64,000 nucleotides of DNA from assembly GCF_003953935.1 (NCBI RefSeq), contig NZ_RXLQ01000005.1:114624-178623 (forward strand). The letters run 5' to 3'. Every line of letters starts with the position of its first letter. The stretch's first letter is position 1. The DNA comes from Massilia atriviolacea. GTDB lineage: Bacteria > Pseudomonadota > Gammaproteobacteria > Burkholderiales > Burkholderiaceae_D. The translations under genes were made by a program, and so were the position numbers. The notes under the pieces are model-generated. The model was not told the DNA's origin, did no database searches, and worked only from the letters and a program-made list of their open reading frames with translations. Below, one piece after another: positions 51,799 through 60,402 of the stretch.

Positions 51799-52758
51799 AT
51801 GAACACCACCCGCAGGGCCGTTCTGGCTACCGCATTGCTTGGCACTATGACCGGCTTTCCCGCCTTCGCCGCCAAAGCGCTGACCATCGGCTTTTCCCAG
51901 GTCGGCGCCGAAAGCGAATGGCGCACCGCCAACACGCTGTCGATCAAGGATGCCGCCAAGAAGGAGGGCATCCACCTCAAATTCGCCGACGCCCAGCAGC
52001 GCCAGGAAAACCAGGTCAAGGCGATCCGCTCCTTCATCGCCCAGCGCGTCGACGTGATCGCCTTTTCGCCGGTCGTCGAATCGGGCTGGGAAACCGTGCT
52101 GCGCGAAGCCAAAGCCGCCAACATCCCCGTCATCCTCACCGATCGCGCCGTCAACGTCACCGATCCCTCGCTGTACGTGGCCTTCATCGGTTCCGACTTC
52201 GTGGAAGAGGGCCGCCGCGCCGGCCGCTGGCTGCTGGAACGCGCCGCCAGGACGCCGGATCGCACCTTCAACATCGTCGAACTGCAGGGAACCGTCGGTT
52301 CCGCACCGGCCATCGACCGCAAGAACGGCTTTGCCGAAGTCATCGCCGCCAATCCGAAGCTGAACATCACGCGCTCCCAGACCGGCGACTTTACCCGCGC
52401 CAAGGGCAAGGAAGTGATGGAAGCCTTCCTCAAGGCGCAGGGCAAGAGCATCAACGTGCTGTACGCGCATAACGACGACATGGCCATCGGCGCCATCCAG
52501 GCCATCGAAGAAGCGGGCCTGAAACCGGGCGTCGACATCCTGGTGATCTCGATCGACGGCGTCAAGGGCGCCTTCCAGGCCATGATCGCCGGCAAGATGA
52601 ACGTCACGGTCGAGTGCAGCCCGCTGCTGGGCCCGCAGTTGATGGCGATCGCACGCGATGTTGTGGCAGGCAAGCCGGTGCCGAAGCGCATCACGACGGT
52701 CGAGGGCGTGTTCCCGGCTGAAGTGGCTGCCAAGGAACTGCCGAACCGCAAATACTAG
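51799..52758 (+). CDS. ytfQ: periplasmic furanose-binding protein (YtfQ-like)
   Basis: This 319-aa periplasmic binding protein has a signal peptide (RRAVLATALL...AFA). It matches E. coli YtfQ, the galactofuranose-binding protein, in many blocks: GFSQVGAESEWR, QENQVKAIRSF, VELQGTVGSAPAIDRK, GDFTRAKGKEVME and AHNDDMAIGAIQAI. The position in an arabinan locus suggests that arabinofuranose or arabinose is the natural ligand here. It is the first gene of a five-gene unit with ATPase, two permeases and a GH43. Confidence 0.92.
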   Translation: MNTTRRAVLATALLGTMTGFPAFAAKALTIGFSQVGAESEWRTANTLSIKDAAKKEGIHLKFADAQQRQENQVKAIRSFIAQRVDVIAFSPVVESGWETVLREAKAANIPVILTDRAVNVTDPSLYVAFIGSDFVEEGRRAGRWLLERAARTPDRTFNIVELQGTVGSAPAIDRKNGFAEVIAANPKLNITRSQTGDFTRAKGKEVMEAFLKAQGKSINVLYAHNDDMAIGAIQAIEEAGLKPGVDILVISIDGVKGAFQAMIAGKMNVTVECSPLLGPQLMAIARDVVAGKPVPKRITTVEGVFPAEVAAKELPNRKY

Positions 52759-52766
52759 GCCGTGCC

Positions 52767-54293
52767 ATGATCGAGGCAGCGCAGGCCGTCGCTCCGGTGC
52801 TGGAGCTGCACGGCATCAGCAAGCAATTCCCCGGCGTCAATGCGCTCAGCAATGTGACGCTCAAGCTGTACGCCGGGGAAGTTCACACCCTGATGGGCCA
52901 GAACGGCGCCGGCAAGTCGACCCTGATCAAGGTGCTGACCGGCGTCTACGCCCCGGACGGCGGCACCATCGTCATGGAGGGGCGCGAGATCCGCCCCGGC
53001 TCGACCCAGGATGCGCAGCGCCTGGGCATCAGCACGGTGTACCAGGAAGTGAACCTGTGTCCGAATCTGTCGGTGGCCGAGAACATGTTCATCGGCCGCT
53101 ATCCGCGCAAGTTCGGCATGCTGGACTGGGCCGGCATGCGCGCCCGGGCGAGCAGCTTGCTGGAACAGCTGGAAGTGCGGATCGACGTGCGCGCGCAGCT
53201 GTCCAGCTTTCCGCTGGCGATCCAGCAGATGGTGGCGATTTCGCGCGCGCTGAATATGTCCGCCCGGGTGCTGATTCTCGACGAGCCGACTTCCAGCCTG
53301 GACGAAGCCGAAGTGCAGCTGCTGTTTCGCGTGCTGCGCCAGCTGCGCGACCAGGGCATGGCGATCCTGTTCGTGACCCACTTCCTGGACCAGACCTACG
53401 CGATGTCGGACCGCATCACCGTCATGCGCAACGGCGAGCGCGAGGGCGAGTATGCCTGCGCGGCGCTGTCGCGCCTGGCGCTGGTGAACAAGATGGTGGG
53501 CGCGCCCGATGCCAGCGAGCATGCGCCCGCACTGCCGCATCCGGCCGCCGCGCACGAACAGCCCGCCACCCTGCTGCGCGCCCGCGGACTGGGGCGCAAG
53601 GGGGCGCTGGCGCCGCTCGACCTCGATATCCGCGCCGGCGAAATGCTGGGCCTGTGCGGACTGCTCGGCTCGGGCCGCACCGAGGCCGCGCGCCTGCTGT
53701 TCGGGGCCGACAAGGCCGACAGCGGCACCCTGCGTATCGGCGGGCGCAGCCATCCGTTCGCGTCGCCGCGCGAGGCCATCGCGGCGGGCATCGGCTTCTG
53801 CTCCGAGGACCGCAAGCATGAAGGCGCGATCCTGGAACTGTCGGTGCGCGAGAACATGATCCTGGCGATGCAGGCACGCGCCGGCCTGCTGCGCGCGATC
53901 CCCTTGCGCGAGCAGCAGGCGCTGGCGCGGGACTATGTGAAGTGGCTGGGCATCAAGACGGCCGATATCGAGGCACCGATCGGATCCCTGTCGGGCGGCA
54001 ACCAGCAGAAAGTGCTGCTGGCGCGCTGGCTGGTGACCAGGCCGGCGATGCTGATCCTCGACGAACCCACGCGCGGCATCGACGTGCGCGCCAAACAGGA
54101 CATCATGGATTACGTTAGCGGACTTTGTCGCAAAGGGATGGCAATCCTGTTCATCTCCTCCGAACTGCCGGAAGTTCTGCGCTGCAGCGACCGCCTGGTC
54201 GTGCTGCGCGACCGCAAGGCATGCGGCGAGTACCAGCGCGGCGAACTGGACGACACGTCCGTGCTGCAAGTCATCGCCGGGGAAGCGGCATGA
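52767..54293 (+). CDS. ytfR: sugar ABC transporter ATPase, tandem-domain (YtfR-like)
   Basis: This is a 508-aa protein with two ATPase domains as in AraG/RbsA/YtfR. The first has an intact Walker A GQNGAGKST (about 43) and Walker B ILDEPTSSLD. The second has the shortened loop GLLGSGRTEAARLLFG (about 300), normal for this class, with LSGGNQQKVLLARWL (about 412) and ILDEPTRGIDV. It energises the two permeases encoded next. Its stop overlaps the first permease start by four bases. Confidence 0.94.
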   Translation: MIEAAQAVAPVLELHGISKQFPGVNALSNVTLKLYAGEVHTLMGQNGAGKSTLIKVLTGVYAPDGGTIVMEGREIRPGSTQDAQRLGISTVYQEVNLCPNLSVAENMFIGRYPRKFGMLDWAGMRARASSLLEQLEVRIDVRAQLSSFPLAIQQMVAISRALNMSARVLILDEPTSSLDEAEVQLLFRVLRQLRDQGMAILFVTHFLDQTYAMSDRITVMRNGEREGEYACAALSRLALVNKMVGAPDASEHAPALPHPAAAHEQPATLLRARGLGRKGALAPLDLDIRAGEMLGLCGLLGSGRTEAARLLFGADKADSGTLRIGGRSHPFASPREAIAAGIGFCSEDRKHEGAILELSVRENMILAMQARAGLLRAIPLREQQALARDYVKWLGIKTADIEAPIGSLSGGNQQKVLLARWLVTRPAMLILDEPTRGIDVRAKQDIMDYVSGLCRKGMAILFISSELPEVLRCSDRLVVLRDRKACGEYQRGELDDTSVLQVIAGEAA

Positions 54294-55333
54294 CGGCCGC
54301 GCCGGCGCAGGCCGCATCGAAGGACAAGCCCGCGCCGGCGCCGGCGTGGCTGCTGCGCCATCCGCTGTTGCGTCCGCTGGCGGCGCTGGCGGTGCTGCTG
54401 CTGATCGACCTGCTCGCCATTCCCGGCTTCTTTCACCTGTCCATCAAGGACGGCCACCTGTACGGCAGCCTGGTCGACATCGTCAACCGCGCCGCCCCGC
54501 TGATGCTGGCCGCGCTCGGCATGACCCTGGTGATCGCCACGCGCGGCATCGATATTTCGGTCGGCGCGGTGGTGGCGCTGTCGGGCACGGTGGCGGCGAT
54601 GCTGATCGGCGGCGCTGCGCAGGCGCAAACCCCGCTGGGGTGGGCCATGGCGGCCGCCATGGGCGCGGCCCTGTTGTGCGGATTGTGGAACGGGGTGCTG
54701 GTAGCGAGCCTCGGCTTGCAGCCGATCGTCGCCACCCTGATCCTGATGGTGGCGGGCCGGGGCCTGGCGCAGCTGCTCACCGACGGACAGATCGTCACCG
54801 TCTACCACGAACCGTTTTTCTTCCTCGGCGGCGGCCATGTTGCCGGCCTGCCGTTTTCGCTGACGGTGGTGGCCGTGGTGTTCGCCGTCATCGCCTTGAT
54901 GATGCGCAAGACCGCGCTCGGCCTGTTCATCCAGGCGGTCGGCATCAACCCGGTGGCGGCGCGCCTGGCGGGTTTGAAGACCGCTTCGCTGATCGTGTTC
55001 GTGTACGTGTTCTGCGCCGCCTGCGCCGGCCTGGCCGGACTGATGATCAGCTCTAACATCAAGAGCGCGGACGCCAACAATGCCGGGCTGCTGCTCGAAC
55101 TCGACGCCATCCTGGCCGTGACCCTGGGCGGCACCTCGCTCGCCGGCGGCAAGTTCAGCCTGGTCGGCAGCGTGATCGGCGCGCTCATCATCCAGACCCT
55201 GACCTACACCATCTACGCGCTCGGCGTGCCGCCGGAAGTGAATATGGTGGTCAAGTCGGTGGTCGTGTTCCTCGTCTGCCTGTCGCAATCGGCGCAGTTC
55301 AAACACCTGTTTTCGCGTGCGAGGAGTGCATGA
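54290..55333 (+). CDS. ytfT: sugar ABC transporter permease (YtfT-like)
   Basis: This is a 347-aa inner-membrane permease of the BPD_transp_2 family with about nine hydrophobic segments after a charged 25-residue N-terminus. The signature LVIATRGIDISVGAVVALSG is near residue 80 (two joined pieces), and GINPVAARLAGLK is the cytoplasmic coupling loop. Pairing with a second permease gene is as in the YtfQRT-YjfF importer. It overlaps both the ATPase gene and the following permease gene by four bases. Confidence 0.93.
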   Translation: MTAAPAQAASKDKPAPAPAWLLRHPLLRPLAALAVLLLIDLLAIPGFFHLSIKDGHLYGSLVDIVNRAAPLMLAALGMTLVIATRGIDISVGAVVALSGTVAAMLIGGAAQAQTPLGWAMAAAMGAALLCGLWNGVLVASLGLQPIVATLILMVAGRGLAQLLTDGQIVTVYHEPFFFLGGGHVAGLPFSLTVVAVVFAVIALMMRKTALGLFIQAVGINPVAARLAGLKTASLIVFVYVFCAACAGLAGLMISSNIKSADANNAGLLLELDAILAVTLGGTSLAGGKFSLVGSVIGALIIQTLTYTIYALGVPPEVNMVVKSVVVFLVCLSQSAQFKHLFSRARSA

Positions 55334-56289
55334 AATCGCCTTACTTTACCCCGCTGGTCACGCTCGCCTTGCTGCTGGCCATGCTCGGCATCGGCGGCGC
55401 CGTGTATCCGGGCCTGCTGTCGGTGCAGGTCATCCTGAATCTGCTGATCGATAACGCGTTCCTGCTGGTGCTGGCCATCGGCATGAGTTTCGTGATCCTG
55501 TCCGGCGGCATCGACCTGTCGGTCGGCTCGGTGCTGGCCCTGGCCACCATGGTGTCGGCCTGGCTGCTGCAGGTGGCGCACTGGCCGCCGCTGGCGGCGA
55601 TCGGCCTGGTGCTGCTGCTGGGGGCGCTGTTCGGCGGCGGCATGGGCGCGATGATTCATTACTTCAAGCTGCAACCGTTTATCGTGACCCTGGCCGGCAT
55701 GTTCCTGGCGCGCGGCCTGTGCTACCTGATCAGCATCAACTCGATCACCATCGACGATCCGCTGTACCTGGCCATGTCGCAAACCCAGCTGGGCTTGCTG
55801 GGCGGCTTCGTGTCGCCGAGCGCGCTGATCGCGCTGGGCATGCTGGCGCTGGCGGTCTTCCTGGCGCACTTTACGGCCTTCGGACGCGGCGTGTACGCCA
55901 TCGGCGGCAACGAGCAATCGGCCCTGATGATGGGCTTGCCCGTGGCACGCACCAAGGTGCTGGTGTACGCCTTCAGCGGCTTTTGCGCGGCGCTGGCGGG
56001 CGTGCTGTTCTCGTTCTACATGCTGTCGGGCTACGGCCTGCATGCCCAGGGTACCGAGCTCGATGCCATTGCGGCGGTCGTCATCGGCGGCACCCTGCTC
56101 AGCGGCGGTTACGGCTATGTGGCGGGCGCGCTGTCCGGCGTGCTGGTGCTGGGCACGATCCAGACCCTGATCGCCTTCGACGGCACGCTCAGCTCGTGGT
56201 GGACCAGGATCGTCATCGGCGCCTTGCTGTTCATCTTCTGCGTGGTGCAGCGCCTGATGGCCATCGGCGCGGCGCGGCGCGCCGCGTGA
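55330..56289 (+). CDS. yjfF: sugar ABC transporter permease (YjfF-like)
   Basis: This 319-aa second permease of the importer shows the family signature FVILSGGIDLSVGSVLAL near residue 57 and the coupling loop GGNEQSALMMGLPVARTK near 195. About nine membrane segments are predicted by eye. Heterodimeric permeases are characteristic of the YtfQRT-YjfF type. The start overlaps the stop of the previous permease gene, and GAGG lies before it. Confidence 0.93.
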   Translation: MKSPYFTPLVTLALLLAMLGIGGAVYPGLLSVQVILNLLIDNAFLLVLAIGMSFVILSGGIDLSVGSVLALATMVSAWLLQVAHWPPLAAIGLVLLLGALFGGGMGAMIHYFKLQPFIVTLAGMFLARGLCYLISINSITIDDPLYLAMSQTQLGLLGGFVSPSALIALGMLALAVFLAHFTAFGRGVYAIGGNEQSALMMGLPVARTKVLVYAFSGFCAALAGVLFSFYMLSGYGLHAQGTELDAIAAVVIGGTLLSGGYGYVAGALSGVLVLGTIQTLIAFDGTLSSWWTRIVIGALLFIFCVVQRLMAIGAARRAA

Positions 56290-56322
56290 ACCCCTTCCAA
56301 CGACAGTCAACAGGAGAGAACC

Positions 56323-57276
56323 TTGATCAAATCCGGATTGGGCGCACTGGCGCTCGGCATCGCCTCGGGCGTCGCCTCGGCCGCCAACCCCATCATGAGC
56401 AATATCTTTACGGCGGACCCGGCGGCGCTGGTCGACCAGGGCAGGGTGTACCTGTACGTCGGCCACGATGAAGCCAAGCCGGACGGCAAGGATTACGTGA
56501 TGAACGAATGGCGCGTCGTTTCCTCGTGCGACATGAAGACGTGGAAAGACCACGGCTCGCCGGTGCGGTTTTCCACCTTCAAGTGGGCCGGGCGCGACGC
56601 CTGGGCGGCCGACATCGCCAAGCGCGGCGGCAAATACTATTTTTACGCCACGGTCGACCACAAGACCATTCCCGGCAAGGCCATCGGCGTGGCGGTGTCC
56701 GACAGTCCGACCGGCCCCTTCGTGGACGCGCGCGGCAGCGCCCTGGTCAGCAACGACATGACCAGGCACACCGATATCCCGTGGGACGACATCGACCCGG
56801 GCGTCTTCATCGATACCGACGGCCAGGCCTGGCTGTACTGGGGCAACACGGTGCTCAAGTACGCCAGGCTGAAGGCCAATATGACCGAGCTCGACGGCCC
56901 GATCATGACGCACGCGATCGATTCCTTCACCGAAGCGCCGTACGTGCACAAGCGCGGCGCCACCTACTACCTGTCCTACTCGCGTTTTTTTCCGGAAGAG
57001 ATGGTGTACGCCACCGGCAGCAGCCCGGCCGGGCCGTGGACCTTCAAGGGGGTGATCATGGACAAGAACGAGAAGGTCAAGACCATCCACCAGGCCATTA
57101 TCGACTTCAACGGCAAGTCCTACGTCTTCTATCACAACGCCGCCTTGCCCGGTGGCGGAGAATTCCGGCGCTCGGTGGCGGTCGAGGAACTGCATTACCA
57201 GCCGGATGGCAGCATCGGCTTGGTGCCGCAGACGGCCAGCGGGCCGGCAGCCAATCCCGCGCCGGGCTGCCAATGA
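56323..57276 (+). CDS. GH43 glycosidase, exported, TTG start
   Basis: This is a 317-aa enzyme with a signal peptide (about 1-20, ending SAA). Propeller motifs are FTADPAALV with the base Asp near residue 32, WAADIAKRGGKYYFYA, DIDPGVFIDTD and SFTEAPYVHKRG with the likely acid Glu. The class covers arabinofuranosidases and beta-xylosidases. Location at the end of the furanose ABC operon favours arabinofuranosidase. The start is a TTG supported by AGGAG six bases upstream, with no closer ATG that keeps the signal peptide. The C-terminus ends in a Cys-containing tail (PAPGCQ). Confidence 0.85.
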   Translation: MIKSGLGALALGIASGVASAANPIMSNIFTADPAALVDQGRVYLYVGHDEAKPDGKDYVMNEWRVVSSCDMKTWKDHGSPVRFSTFKWAGRDAWAADIAKRGGKYYFYATVDHKTIPGKAIGVAVSDSPTGPFVDARGSALVSNDMTRHTDIPWDDIDPGVFIDTDGQAWLYWGNTVLKYARLKANMTELDGPIMTHAIDSFTEAPYVHKRGATYYLSYSRFFPEEMVYATGSSPAGPWTFKGVIMDKNEKVKTIHQAIIDFNGKSYVFYHNAALPGGGEFRRSVAVEELHYQPDGSIGLVPQTASGPAANPAPGCQ

Positions 57277-57283
57277 TATCCAG

Positions 57284-57309
57284 ATCGGTATGTTGCACCG
57301 CGTACCGAT
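57284..57309 (+). promoter_or_regulatory. ATCGGTA-N12-TACCGAT inverted repeat upstream of the LysR gene
   Basis: A perfect 7-bp inverted repeat lies 22 bp before the start codon of the regulator. Its TACCGAT/ATCG steps recall those in the 42-bp arabinose element, so it may be the autoregulatory site of the LysR protein. Confidence 0.45.
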
Positions 57310-57331
57310 ATTTATTTAGGGGTATGATTCC

Positions 57332-58276
57332 ATGATGGAGACACTCAACCCCAACTGGTTTTTGAAGGCGCGCCTGAAAACGCGCCAGTTGCTGCTGCTG
57401 ATCGCGCTCGACGATCACCGCAACATCCACCGCGCCGCCGAGGCGCTGCACATGACCCAGCCGGCTGCGTCGAAACAGATCAAGGATCTGGAAGAGATGC
57501 TCGACGTCAAGCTGTTCGAGCGCCTGCCGCGCGGCATGGAACCGACCATGTTCGGCGAAACCATGGTGCGCCACGCCCGCATGGCCCTGACCAGCCTGGC
57601 GCTGGCGCACGACGACATCGTGGCGCTGAAGGCCGGGCTGGCGGGGCAGGTCGAGGTGGGCGTGATCATGACGCCGGCCATGGCGCTGCTGCCGCGCGCG
57701 ATTGCGCGCATCAAGCGGCAGGCGCCGATGCTGCGGATCGGCGCCCATGTAGAGGCCAGCAATATTCTGCTCGACAAGCTGCAGCACGGCATGCTCGACT
57801 TCATGATCGGACGGATCCTCGAAAAGGAGAATTCCGCCGGCCTCATTTACGAAGAACTCAACGAGGAACCGGCTTGCGCCGTCGTGCGCACCGGCCATCC
57901 GCTGCTGGAGGTCGAGCGGCTCGAACTGAAGCACATCGCCGGCCAGCCCTGGATCCTGCCGCCGCACGGCAGCATCCTGCGCCATCGCTTCGACATGATG
58001 TTCCGCCGCGCCGGGCTCGACATTCCGGTCGACGTGGTCGACACCACGGCGATTCTCTTGATCACGGCGCTGCTGCAGCAGACCGATTCCCTGCACGTCA
58101 TGCCGGTCGACGTGGCGCGCTACTACGCCTCGCTCAATGTGCTGAGCATCCTGCCGATCGAGCTGCCCTGCAAGATGGATGCCTTCGGTATCATTCGGCA
58201 GAAGGACCATCTGCTCTCGCCGGGCGCGGAACTGCTGTTGCAGGCGGTGCGCGACACGGCGCGGGAGATGGCTTGA
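57332..58276 (+). CDS. LysR-type transcriptional regulator of arabinose genes (predicted)
   Basis: This 314-aa LysR regulator has an N-terminal winged helix-turn-helix (RQLLLLIALDDH...AAEALHMTQPAASKQI, residues about 18-55) and a linker helix. The C-terminal effector domain begins about 92 (VEVGVIMTPA). LysR proteins of the GbpR/GguR kind control sugar ABC and sugar-acid genes in relatives. It is the only regulator gene in the arabinose region and is the natural candidate to bind the 42-bp element at 36075, 43435 and 51679, perhaps with arabinose or a pathway intermediate as effector. Confidence 0.88.
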   Translation: MMETLNPNWFLKARLKTRQLLLLIALDDHRNIHRAAEALHMTQPAASKQIKDLEEMLDVKLFERLPRGMEPTMFGETMVRHARMALTSLALAHDDIVALKAGLAGQVEVGVIMTPAMALLPRAIARIKRQAPMLRIGAHVEASNILLDKLQHGMLDFMIGRILEKENSAGLIYEELNEEPACAVVRTGHPLLEVERLELKHIAGQPWILPPHGSILRHRFDMMFRRAGLDIPVDVVDTTAILLITALLQQTDSLHVMPVDVARYYASLNVLSILPIELPCKMDAFGIIRQKDHLLSPGAELLLQAVRDTAREMA

Positions 58277-58304
58277 GCTTTCCCCCACTTTTGCGAGTAC
58301 ATCG

Positions 58305-58808
58305 ATGAGCAACGAGACGACACCCGCGCGACCGCGCGAGATTACCCTGCGCTTCCTGGCCGAGCCCACCGACGTCAACTTCGGCGGCAAGGTCCACGGC
58401 GGCGCCGTGATGAAATGGATCGACCAGGCCGGCTACGCCTGCGCGGTCGGCTGGAGCGGCTATTACTGCGTCACCGTGTACATCGGCGGCATCCGCTTCT
58501 ATAAACCGGTCTTCATCGGCCAGATCGTCGAAGTGAAGGCGATGCTTGTCCATACAGGCAACTCCAGCATGCACATTGCCATCGATGTCTCGGCCACCGA
58601 GCCGAAGACCGGCGCGCGCAAGCGCACCACGCGCTGCCTGATCGTGTTCGTGGCGGTCGACAACGCCGGCGACACCGTCAAAGTGCCGTCCTGGACCCCG
58701 GTCAGCGAGGACGACAAGCGCTTCGAACAGTACGCGATTCACATGGCCGCCTTGCGCAAAGAACAGGAAGACGAGCTGCTCGCCACCGAAACTTCGCCAG
58801 CTGTGTGA
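58305..58808 (+). CDS. acyl-CoA thioesterase, YciA-like hotdog fold
   Basis: This 167-aa cytoplasmic protein has one hotdog domain. The family pattern is TDVNFGGKVHGGAVMKWID near residues 21-39 (two pieces), with the catalytic acidic residue near its end. VTVYIGGIRFYKPVFIGQIVEV follows in the beta sheet. It would hydrolyse short or medium acyl-CoA esters. The tail (AALRKEQEDEL) is charged and helical, as in the BFIT/YciA group. It follows the LysR gene by 28 bp but has no clear link to arabinose metabolism. Confidence 0.85.
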   Translation: MSNETTPARPREITLRFLAEPTDVNFGGKVHGGAVMKWIDQAGYACAVGWSGYYCVTVYIGGIRFYKPVFIGQIVEVKAMLVHTGNSSMHIAIDVSATEPKTGARKRTTRCLIVFVAVDNAGDTVKVPSWTPVSEDDKRFEQYAIHMAALRKEQEDELLATETSPAV

Positions 58809-58811
58809 CAA

Positions 58812-58834
58812 TAACGCCACACTTTGTGGTGTTA
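58812..58834 (+). terminator. stem-loop after the thioesterase gene
   Basis: TAACGCCACA, loop CTT, TGTGGTGTTA pairs over 10 bp with one G-U pair, three bases after the stop codon. No long T-run follows, so termination is probable but not certain. Confidence 0.5.
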
Positions 58835-59007
58835 AGGTGAAAATTATTCAGTTTCCAAACAGTTATGTTCGCTACCGAACCGAACGAGTGTTGTGAATAA
58901 GGAATAGTGGAACCCGAGCTAAGCACAAATGCATTAGCGATACACCACATCGGCGAAAACCATCAAGGCAGCCAGTCTGCCTGAACATACAAACGAGAGA
59001 AATTAAT

Positions 59008-60147
59008 ATGACCCTGACTAAGAAAATCGGTACTCTGAGCGCAATCGGTCTGGCCATGCTGGCAGCACAAGCATCGGCGCAGGACCAGTTCGTGAACCCG
59101 GAGTGGGCAAACAGCGCTACCTACATCGGCGCCGGTATCGGCCAGTCGCGCAGCTACACCAAGGCGGCTCCAGTGATCAAGAACCTGAACGGTCAGGGCG
59201 GCTTCGTCAATTCGTGGAACAGCGACGAAAAAGACATGGGTTACAAACTGTTTGTTGGTAAGCAACTGAGCCGCTACTTCGCAGTGGAAGCTGGTTTCTT
59301 TGATCTGGGTAACTTCAACCTCAAAACCACCAACAACCTGGGTGGCGTCGTCAACGCCGAGCAGAAGTACAAGGGCGTGAACCTGGACCTGATCGCGCAA
59401 CTGCCGATGAGCGAGCGTTTCTCGGTCTACGGCCGTGCCGGTATGCACTACACCAAAGCCAAGACCCAGTTCTCGGGTAACCGCGCTGTCGGCCTGTTCG
59501 CTGGCGAACAGAGCGAGAAGAAGCTGAACCCGAAATTCGGCGTTGGCCTGGAATACAAATTCACCGAAGCGCTGGCCCTGCGCGCCGAAGCTGAAAACTA
59601 TCGCATCGACGACGCACTGCGCAGCAACGGCAACACCAAGCTGTACTCGATGAACCTGGTCTACAAACTGGGCCGTCCGGCAGCATCGGCACCAATGCCG
59701 GCACCAGCGCCAGCGCCAGCACCGGAAGTGGCACCAGCACCAGCGCCGGCGCCAATGCCAGCACCAGCGCCGGCCCCGGTGCCAGTGTCGGAAAAAGTCT
59801 CGTTCGCCGCTGAAGCCCTGTTCGACTTCGACAAATCGGTCGTCAAGCCAGAAGGCAAAGCCGCCCTGGACGACCTGCTGAACAAGCTGCAAGGCATGAA
59901 CACCGAAGTCATGGTTACCGTCGGCCACACCGACTCGGTCGGTTCGGACGCTTACAACCAGAAACTGTCGCTGCGCCGCGCTGAAGCTGTCAAGGCGTAC
60001 ATCGTGTCGAAAGGTGTCGAAACCTCGCGTGTTTACACCGAAGGCAAGGGCGAGACCCAGCCAGTTGCCGACAACACCTCGGCAGAAGGCCGCGCCAAGA
60101 ACCGTCGCGTAACGGTTGAAGTGGTCGGTACCCGTACCACCAAGTAA
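59008..60147 (+). CDS. ompA: OmpA-family outer-membrane protein, copy 1
   Basis: This 379-aa outer-membrane protein has a signal peptide (1-24, ending ASA). An eight-stranded barrel domain (residues about 25-225) carries GYKLFVGKQLSRYFAVEAGFF in two pieces. A Pro/Ala linker (about 228-262) leads to an OmpA/MotB peptidoglycan-binding domain with FDFDKSVVKPEG, GHTDSVGSDAYN and SLRRAEAVK, which grip diaminopimelate. It is a structural porin-like anchor. The codon use is more biased than neighbours, as expected for an abundant protein. A strong terminator follows at 60161. A paralogue is encoded at 61829-62971. Confidence 0.95.
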   Translation: MTLTKKIGTLSAIGLAMLAAQASAQDQFVNPEWANSATYIGAGIGQSRSYTKAAPVIKNLNGQGGFVNSWNSDEKDMGYKLFVGKQLSRYFAVEAGFFDLGNFNLKTTNNLGGVVNAEQKYKGVNLDLIAQLPMSERFSVYGRAGMHYTKAKTQFSGNRAVGLFAGEQSEKKLNPKFGVGLEYKFTEALALRAEAENYRIDDALRSNGNTKLYSMNLVYKLGRPAASAPMPAPAPAPAPEVAPAPAPAPMPAPAPAPVPVSEKVSFAAEALFDFDKSVVKPEGKAALDDLLNKLQGMNTEVMVTVGHTDSVGSDAYNQKLSLRRAEAVKAYIVSKGVETSRVYTEGKGETQPVADNTSAEGRAKNRRVTVEVVGTRTTK

Positions 60148-60160
60148 TCTTCCGCACTGA

Positions 60161-60198
60161 AAAAGCCGCCGCGTCCGCTGGGCCCGGCGGCTTTTTTT
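60161..60198 (+). terminator. intrinsic terminator of ompA copy 1
   Basis: AAAAGCCGCCG, a 16-base loop region, CGGCGGC and seven T residues form a classical hairpin with U-run 14 bp after the stop. Confidence 0.9.
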
Positions 60199-60259
60199 CA
60201 TCGCACGACGGGCACTGCGTTTGGCCCATTGCCCGGGAAGGGCGGCCAAACCCAGTGGA

Positions 60260-60288
60260 AAGACATTTCCGTTGTGTTTTAGTACAAT
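60260..60288 (+). promoter_or_regulatory. candidate sigma-70 promoter of the DUF3494 lipoprotein gene
   Basis: AAGACA (60260-60265) and TACAAT (60283-60288) are separated by 17 bp, 114 bp before the start codon. The leader after it holds GTTATGTTCGCT (60306-60317), also present in the ompA copy 1 leader at 58862-58873. Confidence 0.45.
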
Positions 60289-60402
60289 GTTGCCAAATTT
60301 CGACCGTTATGTTCGCTGGCGTACAGAACTTCTGTTGCGTGGCGGATACTCTGATAATCATCTGCCAACGGCGATCAATTTACACTCCCCAAGGACGCAT
60401 TA

